Below are positions 35,070 through 41,924 of a stretch of 64,000 nucleotides of DNA, piece by piece. Position 1 is the stretch's first letter, and each line of letters begins with the position of its first letter. This DNA comes from Chitinophagaceae bacterium (GTDB taxonomy: Bacteria; Bacteroidota; Bacteroidia; Chitinophagales; Chitinophagaceae), in contig JADKAM010000004.1 of assembly GCA_016715365.1 (NCBI GenBank), positions 372,001 to 436,000 on the forward strand, in the 5' to 3' direction. The notes beneath the pieces are model-generated. The model saw only the letters and a list, made by a program, of their open reading frames with translations. It did not search any database and was not told the DNA's origin. A program made the translations under genes and the position numbers.

Positions 35070-35480
35070 TTCGTTAAACATTTTAAAATTTTCGAACCAA
35101 CTGGTTTTGATTTCTTTGGTAGTGTCAAATTGTTTCAGGAGTATACTATTTTGTTCAAAAAGTTCGCAGACTATTTGCCAGTACTTTTTGTTGCATAACC
35201 AATATTCTTTATCACTCGTTAAAACATTGCTTAGTAAGTCTCCTTCATAATAGTGGCCCTCTGCTAAAATATTTTCCTTTAGCTGTTCAATGGCAAGCGG
35301 AATTAGGAATTCAAGATTAATGTTCTGTCCGATCATTATTCTCAGATCTTCTATAGTAAAGTCTTTTAAAGGTTTTCTCCGAAGTTCGTGACAAGTCCTT
35401 ACCAGGTATGAATCGTAATCTGGTTTTCCCCAGTCATGCTTGTCCAGCTGTTCAAGTGTATTATTTAAATCTATCGTCAT
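35058..35480 (-). CDS. contact-dependent growth inhibition immunity-like protein
   Basis: 140 residues, no signal peptide. The central block E-L-R-R-K-P-L-K-D-F-T-I-E-D-L-R, followed by I-G-Q-N-I-N-L-E-F-L-I-P-L-A and E-G-x-Y-Y-E-G-D-L-L-S-N-V-L, matches the CdiI-type immunity family (contact-dependent growth inhibition system immunity protein) as I remember it. Such proteins bind and neutralise an incoming CDI or polymorphic toxin in the cytoplasm. No toxin, filament or Rhs gene is adjacent, so it is an orphan here, or the family has another role. Start at 35480; upstream in-frame codons lack family similarity. Confidence 0.7.
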   Translation of the reverse strand: MTIDLNNTLEQLDKHDWGKPDYDSYLVRTCHELRRKPLKDFTIEDLRIMIGQNINLEFLIPLAIEQLKENILAEGHYYEGDLLSNVLTSDKEYWLCNKKYWQIVCELFEQNSILLKQFDTTKEIKTSWFENFKMFNELNH

Positions 35481-35524
35481 TTTGGGAATTGAGTGACTGT
35501 AATATGTAATATACAAAAAACAAT

Positions 35525-36832
35525 CTAATTTTCTAATCCCCAACACATTCTCCCTTTTTGCAGATCTTTTGCCATACCCGGGCTTAAATCATATTTGTTT
35601 TTATAAGCCGCTTTAAAAAACTGTTCTGCATTATAACCTTTATTTTGTGCCTGCATGTATTTGCCCATCCAGTATAGTTCAAGACCTTCCAGTGGTTTAC
35701 CAGATACGTGTTGCCGGTAAATCTTTTCAGCTTCTGCAGTTTTGTTATTGCTGTACAATGCCCACACATACCAGGCATAGGTTTGCGGGGTAGTTCTGTT
35801 CAGTAGTTCTCTTGCCGCTATTGCTTCGCCTTTGGCAGGCTCGTTTAAAATGCCGGTGTATAGTTCCAGCAGGTATTTATTGTACATGTTGCCGTAAACT
35901 GATGCTGTTGCCATGCCAACAAATTCACTGGCATATTTTTTTTGCATGGCACTATCCCCTCTTGCATCGGCAAGTTGAGCCAATTTAAAAACAGCATCAG
36001 GTGCATTTGTTTTAGAATGAATAAAACGAAATATCTTTTCAGCCAGTGAATCATTTTTATCATGCACCAATGCTATCCAGCCCAGCGCCATAATGGAGTG
36101 CAGGTCGGTGGCACCTAAACGTATGGACTGAGCATACAAGTCATTTGCCCTTTGCAAATTGCCATTGTGCAAATTCAGATCGGCTTCGTTGGATAAAGCT
36201 GCCTGTTTTAAATAAACATTACCGGCAGCCAGTTCAGTTGCCCGGTGCATGGCAGCAATGGCCGTATCCAGTTCGCCCTTATAATGCGCCAGCTTCGCCC
36301 TGCGAAAATTATAACCATAATCTGTTGGGCTGGCAATTTGCTTTAACTCAAATGTTGCAACCGGATAATAACCCAGTTCAAAAGCCACATCAAAACTGAG
36401 TGTGGCCGATTCGTATTTTTTTATGCCTGTGTTCTTTACCTGTTGTAAAAGCGAATCGGCTATTTTAAACCGGTGCTGCAAAATGCTGTTGCGTATCAAT
36501 GCCATATTGGCCCCTTTTTCCTTATGTTCAAAAGCCCTGTCTGCCACAAATAAAATGCTGTCGGCTGTAACCAGGTCCTGCATATTGCCTGTTAAATGAA
36601 AACGCTGTACCAGGCAACCGGCATATTTTAGTTCATTAAGCTGGCCAGGATTTGCGGGTTCTATCCTGTTCTTCCAGAACTGAAGATCGGTTTCAATCGC
36701 ATTTTTAATTGTAGCATCTGAATAGTTGTTTAGCAGGCTGTCGGTAAATGCTACAGATACAATCGCTTTATTTTCGTTTTTGCAGGATGCAAACACCAAC
36801 AATATGGCAATGCCGGTAATGAATTGTTTCAA
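35525..36832 (-). CDS. TPR-repeat lipoprotein
   Basis: 435 residues with a lipobox (F-A-S-C-K-N, Cys at 17). The mature protein is almost wholly helical with tetratricopeptide repeats, for example Y-N-F-R-R-A-K-L-A-H-Y-K-G-E-L (about 177) and A-L-S-N-E-A-D-L-N-L-H-N-G-N-L (about 211), and A-E-Q-F-F-K-A-A-Y near the end. Likely a periplasmic-facing scaffold. From memory, similar TPR lipoproteins accompany DUF4331 and HupE/UreJ genes in related genomes, so it may belong with the cluster at 30.1-35.1 kb despite its opposite strand. Confidence 0.8.
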   Translation of the reverse strand: MKQFITGIAILLVFASCKNENKAIVSVAFTDSLLNNYSDATIKNAIETDLQFWKNRIEPANPGQLNELKYAGCLVQRFHLTGNMQDLVTADSILFVADRAFEHKEKGANMALIRNSILQHRFKIADSLLQQVKNTGIKKYESATLSFDVAFELGYYPVATFELKQIASPTDYGYNFRRAKLAHYKGELDTAIAAMHRATELAAGNVYLKQAALSNEADLNLHNGNLQRANDLYAQSIRLGATDLHSIMALGWIALVHDKNDSLAEKIFRFIHSKTNAPDAVFKLAQLADARGDSAMQKKYASEFVGMATASVYGNMYNKYLLELYTGILNEPAKGEAIAARELLNRTTPQTYAWYVWALYSNNKTAEAEKIYRQHVSGKPLEGLELYWMGKYMQAQNKGYNAEQFFKAAYKNKYDLSPGMAKDLQKGRMCWGLEN

Positions 36833-36930
36833 GGTTTAAAGTTTAGCTCTATGTACGGCTAAAAGAGCTTGTTGGTTTTAAAAAACCAGTTCTGGCTATC
36901 ATACCAAATTTCAGAGTGTTCCCGGTTTAA

Positions 36931-37740
36931 TTATTTACCCGGCATCATTTTCTTGATAGCTGCCGGTATATCAAGCTTTCCTTTTGTCAGCCATGAAGTT
37001 CCAAAAGCGATCAGTGCAATGGCTTCCAGGCAAAAAACAGGATGCGTTTTATCAATCCATTCAATTTGCATGGCCTGTATCCAAATGCTGTAAACTGCTA
37101 TCAATGCCAGGCATGCCAGCATGATAATGCCGCATACCAGGTAGGTCTTGTGGTTTTTTAATTTGCCAAAATCTGCTCTCACTTCTGTTCTTCTGAAATT
37201 AACCATGGACATAATGGCGAGTGTAACAAAAAACAAACAGGCGAAGCTAAAGTGAATATAACCGGTAGCATCGGTGCTGAGGAAAATACGCATATTATCA
37301 GAGATACAGTCGGTTGAAGCGGTTGGAAACACAACAACACCTAAAGCAAAAATTCCAGCCAGGTTTGCCATGGTGCTATCTGTAAGTCCCTTTTCGCCGG
37401 GGCGAAGTTTATGGCCTTTGTAACAAAACATGAACAAGGCCACAGCACACATTACGCCGGTAAACAATTCTCCTACTGTGCTGTAATAATAATGACTTAT
37501 AGAAAATTTAAAAGAACCTGCAGATGCATAGGGAACTTTGTAGCAGTCAGTTCTGATAAAAAAATTGCTGTTGAGTACATCAAGTTTGTTTATCACATAG
37601 TTGCCGATGAGCAAAATAAAAGGGAGCAATAAACCCAGCCAGCCAATGGCTTTGCGTATTGCGAGATAAGAAACGATGAGATTGTCGTTGTTGTTTTTTA
37701 CAGTGTCGGCCATAGCGGATTTGTTTTGGTTGGGGATCAT
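36931..37740 (-). CDS. multi-pass membrane protein of unknown function (DUF998-like)
   Basis: 269 residues with about seven hydrophobic helices (near residues 32-50, 90-107, 123-140, 163-180, 203-225 and 240-255). Its overall layout recalls DUF998/Frag1-type membrane proteins. Several Cys and acidic residues (T-D-C-Y-K, S-T-D-C-I-S-D-N) lie in loops. No catalytic motif recognised. A second in-frame ATG at 37713 (M-A-D-T-V) is an equally good start. Confidence 0.6.
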   Translation of the reverse strand: MIPNQNKSAMADTVKNNNDNLIVSYLAIRKAIGWLGLLLPFILLIGNYVINKLDVLNSNFFIRTDCYKVPYASAGSFKFSISHYYYSTVGELFTGVMCAVALFMFCYKGHKLRPGEKGLTDSTMANLAGIFALGVVVFPTASTDCISDNMRIFLSTDATGYIHFSFACLFFVTLAIMSMVNFRRTEVRADFGKLKNHKTYLVCGIIMLACLALIAVYSIWIQAMQIEWIDKTHPVFCLEAIALIAFGTSWLTKGKLDIPAAIKKMMPGK

Positions 37741-37767
37741 GACACTGTAAAAGAAAAGAAATTTTTG

Positions 37768-38226
37768 CTAAGTTGCAATAGCATGGTAATGATGCATGGT
37801 AAAGCGGTTCCAGCCTTTTTTTACTTTTGATTCTACAGCCCAGTGAAAACCTCCATCATCGGCCGGCCAGTAGACCATCCTTGCCAAACCTGCCGGCATA
37901 TTGGCTTCAAAACAAATAGCATCGGGATGCACATCGGTTCCATCAGCTACATATCCCTGTGATTTTTTTCCATCAGATGTAAACGACCAAAAAGAAAGGA
38001 CATCATCATTAATGCCGTAAATGGCTGTTTCTTCATAAGCACCTTTACCAAATTGCCAGCGGGCATATAGCTCTATATATTTATCACCCAGGATGAGTTT
38101 AAAAGTACGTGTGCATTTTAATTTGCCCATAGGCGAATCGCTCTCGGCTTCCCAACTGCCTAACAAAGGTTGCAATGAGCCAAGCTTGCCACGGCCTTTT
38201 TTCCAGGTTGATTTTTTTGCTGCCAT
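37768..38226 (-). CDS. hypothetical cytoplasmic protein, possibly calycin-like
   Basis: 152 residues, no signal peptide, very basic N-terminus (A-A-K-K-S-T-W-K-K-G-R-G-K). L-L-G-S-W-E-A-E near residue 21 and alternating strands rich in Trp, Tyr and Phe suggest a lipocalin/DUF1579-like barrel (G-x-W start motif), but I cannot assign a family firmly. Function unknown. Confidence 0.6.
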   Translation of the reverse strand: MAAKKSTWKKGRGKLGSLQPLLGSWEAESDSPMGKLKCTRTFKLILGDKYIELYARWQFGKGAYEETAIYGINDDVLSFWSFTSDGKKSQGYVADGTDVHPDAICFEANMPAGLARMVYWPADDGGFHWAVESKVKKGWNRFTMHHYHAIAT

Positions 38227-38326
38227 GCAATAAAAGTAAATATTATTTTAAATACTTTCAGAGTTGAGGGCTTTGGAGTGGTTTATTTGAAAAGCTGTCA
38301 GACTACTGATATAAATACTATTGAAT

Positions 38327-39049
38327 TTATTCCCACCCAGTTGCCAATACATCTGCAAGATGCATGGTCTTTAATGGCAGGTTCTTGTTCTTTATAAAAC
38401 CGTCGAGCTGCATCAGGCAACTGAGGTCGGTGGATATGATATATTCTGCACCGGTTGCCAGTGCATTGTTTATTTTCTGGTCGGCCATGCCGGTTGAGAT
38501 GGCATCAAATTTTACAGCAAAGGTTCCGCCAAAGCCACAGCAGGTTTCCACATCATGCATCTCCACCAGTTCCAACCCTTTTACAAAACTTAACAATGTA
38601 CGTGGGCCGGTTTTTATTTTACATTCACGCAAAGCAGCACAACTATCGTGGTAAGTGGCTTTACCATTGAGCACGGCGCCATAGTTTTCTATCTTCAACA
38701 CATCAGTTAAAAATTCGCTGAACTCGTAAATACGTTTGCCCAGGTCTTTTACGTTATTGTGCTGTGATGAGTTTTCGAAAAGTTTGCTGTAATAATTGCG
38801 TACAAAACCAACACAGCTGGCGCTGGGTGCAACTATATAATCGGCCCCTTCAAAATCTTTAATGAATTTGCTGCATACATCCCTTGCTTCATCCCAAAAG
38901 CCTGCATTGAAGGCCGGCTGGCCGCAACAGGTCTGGTTGGTATTGTAGGTTACTTCGCAACAGGCTTTCTCCAGCACTTTAACCATGTTAAATGCTGTTT
39001 GCGGGTAAAGCTGGTCTACAAAACAAGGTATGAATAACTGAACTTTCAT
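38327..39049 (-). CDS. lutA: LutA/YkgE-type (Fe-S)-binding protein with two CCG domains
   Basis: 240 residues carrying two cysteine-rich CCG domains: Q-T-C-C-G-Q-P near residue 40 and V-E-T-C-C-G-F-G-G near 165, with partner Cys in I-P-C-F-V-D (9), S-A-S-C-V-G-F (78) and Y-H-D-S-C-A-A-L (133). In LutABC this subunit contributes to L-lactate oxidation to pyruvate; CCG domains are also found in heterodisulfide reductase and glycolate oxidase GlcF. LutB and LutC are not next to it. It starts two bases after the stop of the lipoprotein gene upstream, so it is cotranscribed. Confidence 0.88.
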   Translation of the reverse strand: MKVQLFIPCFVDQLYPQTAFNMVKVLEKACCEVTYNTNQTCCGQPAFNAGFWDEARDVCSKFIKDFEGADYIVAPSASCVGFVRNYYSKLFENSSQHNNVKDLGKRIYEFSEFLTDVLKIENYGAVLNGKATYHDSCAALRECKIKTGPRTLLSFVKGLELVEMHDVETCCGFGGTFAVKFDAISTGMADQKINNALATGAEYIISTDLSCLMQLDGFIKNKNLPLKTMHLADVLATGWE

Positions 39050-39051
39050 GC

Positions 39052-39489
39052 TTATCGCTGTGTCTTTAAATAATCTTTAATGGTTAACTTTTTATCTTCC
39101 ACCGGGTCGTACACTTTTATCTCCATTGTTTTTGGATTCACAAAAAAGCGATAATAGGTTTCAAAACGTTCTCCTCCGTTATAACCAGCCTGTACGGAAA
39201 CATCAGTTTCATTTTCGGCTGGTTCATCCATCATAAAAGCGATGCCATGCCGGTGGTTGCTGAAAGAATCAATGTAGTTGCTGCTCTTCATTACAAACGG
39301 CAATTTCATTAATGCATTGGTAATTTTGGTTTCCAGGGCCGTATCGGTAAAACTATGTATGTATTTTGCTGAAGAATCTGCTTTTATTTTGGCTGATGAA
39401 GAATCAGTAACAGCAACCTCATCTGTTTTAGCCGCATTGTTACAGGCTGCAAAAAAAATGATCACCAGTAAATACAAAAACTGTTTCAT
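39052..39489 (-). CDS. lipoprotein of unknown function
   Basis: 145 residues with a lipobox (F-A-A-C-N-N, Cys at 16). A Ser/Asp/Lys-rich linker is followed by a compact alpha/beta domain containing F-E-T-Y-Y-R-F-F-V-N-P-K and ending in a charged tail. No known family. Packed between ribH (four bases) and the lutA-like gene (two bases), implying a common transcript. Confidence 0.75.
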   Translation of the reverse strand: MKQFLYLLVIIFFAACNNAAKTDEVAVTDSSSAKIKADSSAKYIHSFTDTALETKITNALMKLPFVMKSSNYIDSFSNHRHGIAFMMDEPAENETDVSVQAGYNGGERFETYYRFFVNPKTMEIKVYDPVEDKKLTIKDYLKTQR

Positions 39490-39493
39490 AAGC

Positions 39494-39982
39494 TTATTTG
39501 AAGGTATTGACCAGCGCAATCATTTTAAGTGCTGTGATAGCAGCTTCTTCTCCTTTGTGTCCGTGTTTACCACCGGTTCTTTCGTCAATCTGTTCCTGGT
39601 TATCTACGGTAAGTACGCCAAAAATGGTTGGTACCGGTATGGTTAAATTCAATTGTAAAATACCATCAGTTACTGCCTGGCAAACATATTCAAAATGCGG
39701 TGTATCGCCTCTTAATACACAGCCCAATGCTATAAATACACACGGTTTATCATCTTTGTATTTATGCTGTTCCCAGTATTTTTTTATTGTAAAAGGCAGT
39801 TCAAATGCACCTGGTACCGTAATACTCATGTGCTGCACTTGATGATCTTCCAGTATTTTTTTACAACCGGCTTCCAGTTTATCAACTGTTGCTGCATTCC
39901 ATTCGGTGCGTACAATTACAACACAGGCACCCGGCGGAAGCAGGATGCCTGTTGTATTGGTTAAGTTTGAATCTGTAGACAT
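39494..39982 (-). CDS. ribH: 6,7-dimethyl-8-ribityllumazine synthase
   Basis: 162 residues. It condenses 5-amino-6-ribitylamino-uracil with 3,4-dihydroxy-2-butanone 4-phosphate in riboflavin synthesis. Motifs: R-T-E-W-N near residue 25, the P-G-A-F-E-L-P loop near 57, G-C-V-L-R-G-D-T-P-H-F-E-Y with the catalytic His near 95, and F-G-V-L-T-V-D near 121. Usual length; assembles as a pentamer or 60-mer capsid. No other riboflavin gene is nearby. A heptad array begins three bases upstream of its ATG. Confidence 0.96.
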   Translation of the reverse strand: MSTDSNLTNTTGILLPPGACVVIVRTEWNAATVDKLEAGCKKILEDHQVQHMSITVPGAFELPFTIKKYWEQHKYKDDKPCVFIALGCVLRGDTPHFEYVCQAVTDGILQLNLTIPVPTIFGVLTVDNQEQIDERTGGKHGHKGEEAAITALKMIALVNTFK

Positions 39983-39985
39983 ATC

Positions 39986-40050
39986 GTGAATCGTGAATGG
40001 TGAATCGTCAGCCGTGAGTTGTTCTCAACTCCTGTCTCCTAACTCCCTAC
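39986..40050. repeat. heptad array abutting the ribH start codon
   Basis: Plus strand: GTGAATC, GTGAATG, GTGAATC, GTCAGCC, GTGAGTT (39986-40020), then AACTCCT, GTCTCCT, AACTCCC (40027-40047), all in 7-base register. It fills nearly the whole gap between ribH and the TPR gene upstream. Confidence 0.75.
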
Positions 40051-40056
40051 TACAAA

Positions 40057-40779
40057 TTACTTTGCAACTCCTAAACTTGCCAGGTATTTATCAACCTCAC
40101 CAGAGCTAACCCTTTGGCTGGCCGGGTATTTATCTTTCAGCTCCTGGAATAATTCAATTGCTTCTTTTGATTTACCCAATGCTTCTGCATAACGTGCAGC
40201 CATATAAATTGCTTCGGTAGCCATTGCTTCGTCAAGATCACTGATAGAACCTGCTTTTTTATAATAGTCCAAAGCATCATCTGTTTTCTTTTGTTCGGCA
40301 TACGCATGTCCTATTAAAATATAAGCTTTGCTCTGTATCTGGCTTGCACCATTGGCATTAAATTCCTTTAAATGCGAAATGGCTTTGTCAAATTGTTTTA
40401 ACTGCAGGTAGCAGGCGCCAATCATATACTCGGCCCTGTTGCCCGATTTGGTACCGCCATAGCTGCTTGCAATTTTCAGCAGGCCGGTTACGCCATTTGC
40501 TTTATCGCCATTTAAAACCATATTCACGGTGTCCTTATTGTAAGTAGATGAACCGGCAATTGCACCAAATAATTTTTCTGCAGAAAATATAAGGTCATTG
40601 GCTTCTCTTTCTTTAGGTTCGGAAATTAATTTTTTGTACCCGATAAATCCGCCCAGTAATACAATTACCAGAGAACCTGCAATAATTATTTTTTTACTGT
40701 ATGCTGCCCAAAAACCTTTTGCTTTTGCAACCACATCAGCTGCATCATTCTGTTCTACGTTTACTTGCTTATCTGCCAT
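40057..40779 (-). CDS. membrane-anchored TPR protein (YfgM-like)
   Basis: 240 residues. A soluble N-terminus of about 30 residues is followed by one transmembrane helix (I-I-I-A-G-S-L-V-I-V-L-L-G-G-F-I-G-Y, about 31-48) and a TPR region outside the membrane (Y-M-I-G-A-C-Y-L-Q-L-K-Q-F near 117, A-Y-I-L-I-G-H-A-Y-A near 152, A-I-E-L-F-Q-E-L-K near 212). The layout resembles E. coli YfgM, an ancillary factor of the Sec translocon. Between pdhA and ribH on the same strand. Confidence 0.82.
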   Translation of the reverse strand: MADKQVNVEQNDAADVVAKAKGFWAAYSKKIIIAGSLVIVLLGGFIGYKKLISEPKEREANDLIFSAEKLFGAIAGSSTYNKDTVNMVLNGDKANGVTGLLKIASSYGGTKSGNRAEYMIGACYLQLKQFDKAISHLKEFNANGASQIQSKAYILIGHAYAEQKKTDDALDYYKKAGSISDLDEAMATEAIYMAARYAEALGKSKEAIELFQELKDKYPASQRVSSGEVDKYLASLGVAK

Positions 40780-40792
40780 TTCAATTAATTAA

Positions 40793-40827
40793 GAATTAAA
40801 AATTATAAATTAGGAATTAAAAAACGA
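40793..40827. repeat. heptad array between pdhA and the TPR gene
   Basis: GAATTAA, AAATTAT, AAATTAG, GAATTAA and the degenerate AAAACGA in 7-base register, 13 bases upstream of the TPR gene start and reaching to the pdhA stop at 40829. Confidence 0.72.
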
Positions 40828-40828
40828 T

Positions 40829-41821
40829 TTAATCAACGATGAAAGGATAATCTTCCTGAACATATACATCCTTCAGTAATTCATTATCATCCGGCCAGGG
40901 GCTTTCTTCAGCAAAAGTTACCGATTCATCCACTTCAGCTTTTACACGGTCAATAATCACTTCAAACTCCGCATCGGTAACTTTGTACTGGTCTTTCAGT
41001 ACTTTCATTACATGCTCAATCGGGTCTCTTTCCTTGTATTCCTCCAGTTCGTCCTTGGTACGGTATTTCTGCGGATCGCTCATACTGTGGCCTTTATAAC
41101 GGTATGTTTTTATTTCAAGTAAGGTTGGACCGCCTTTTTCTCTTGCACGGTTTACAGCCCTTAATACACCATTGTGTACATCTTCGGGGCTCATGCCATC
41201 AATACTGTCGCTGGGCATTTCGTAGGCATCGGCCATTTTATAAATATCCAGTGTTTTACTGGTACGGGCTACAGATGTACCCATGGCATAATGATTGTTT
41301 TCGCAGATGAACACCACCGGCAGATCCCAAAGCATGGCCATGTTAAAGGTTTCATGCAGCATACCCTGCCTGGCAGCACCATCGCCAAAAAAGCAAAGCA
41401 CCACATTTTTGGTACCGCGGTATCTTTCGGCAAAAGCCAAACCACCACCGGTGCCAATTTGTGCACCTACAATACCATGACCACCAAAGAAATTCTCTTT
41501 CACGCCAAAAAAGTGCATACTGCCACCTTTTCCTTTGCTGCAGCCTGTAGCTTTACCGTACAACTCGGCCATACATGCTTTTGGTGTAATACCCTTGGCA
41601 ATAGCCAACGCATGATCCCTGTAAGCAGTAATAAATTTATCATCGGGCGTGGTTGCAGTCATGCATCCGGCGGCAACTGCCTCCTGCCCTATGTACAGGT
41701 GACAAAAACCACGAATCTTCTGCATACCATATAACTGGCCGGTTTTTTCCTCGAAGCGGCGTAAAAGCAGCATCAGTTCGTACCAGTACAAATAGGTTTC
41801 TTTAGAAAATTTAGTAGCCAA
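40829..41821 (-). CDS. pdhA: pyruvate dehydrogenase E1 component, alpha subunit
   Basis: 330 residues. With PdhB it decarboxylates pyruvate using thiamine diphosphate and acetylates the lipoyl group of E2. The thiamine site G-D-G-A-A-R-Q-G-M (about 153) and the C-E-N-N-H-Y-A-M-G segment (about 180) are present, as are the G-H-G-I-V-G-A-Q loop and the phosphorylation-loop-like Y-R-Y-K-G-H-S-M-S-D-P. A TTG at 41842 is in frame, but it lies inside a TATCTTTG -7 promoter box, so it cannot be the start on that transcript; the TTG at 41821 (M-A-T-K-F-S-K) is chosen. The beta subunit is about 11 kb away at 53029. Confidence 0.93.
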   Translation of the reverse strand: MATKFSKETYLYWYELMLLLRRFEEKTGQLYGMQKIRGFCHLYIGQEAVAAGCMTATTPDDKFITAYRDHALAIAKGITPKACMAELYGKATGCSKGKGGSMHFFGVKENFFGGHGIVGAQIGTGGGLAFAERYRGTKNVVLCFFGDGAARQGMLHETFNMAMLWDLPVVFICENNHYAMGTSVARTSKTLDIYKMADAYEMPSDSIDGMSPEDVHNGVLRAVNRAREKGGPTLLEIKTYRYKGHSMSDPQKYRTKDELEEYKERDPIEHVMKVLKDQYKVTDAEFEVIIDRVKAEVDESVTFAEESPWPDDNELLKDVYVQEDYPFIVD

Positions 41822-41839
41822 TGGGTTAATTTTAGGCGG

Positions 41840-41847
41840 CAAAGATA
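41840..41847 (-). promoter_or_regulatory. -7 box of pdhA
   Basis: TATCTTTG on the minus strand, followed by GCC, the usual Bacteroidota pattern. Its position excludes the upstream TTG as a translation start. No clear -33 element. Confidence 0.55.
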
Positions 41848-41866
41848 AGGGAGAAATGGGAAATTT

Positions 41867-41894
41867 GAGTTAGGAATTGGGAATGTGGAAATAC
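41867..41894. repeat. heptad array upstream of pdhA
   Basis: GAGTTAG, GAATTGG, GAATGTG, GAAATAC in 7-base register, 20 bases upstream of the pdhA -7 box and 30 bases before the stop of the cargo-protein gene. Confidence 0.6.
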
Positions 41895-41924
41895 TGCTTT
41901 TTTACAGACAAAAAGAGGGATAAT

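Noticed and set aside
35481..35546. Longer N-terminus for the immunity-like protein
   Set aside because: The extra 22 residues have no family similarity and would extend almost to the start of the neighbouring intergenic region; the ATG at 35480 fits the family.
39986..40050. CRISPR-like or direct-repeat array
   Set aside because: Units are 7 bases with no spacers and degenerate sequence; no cas genes in the window.
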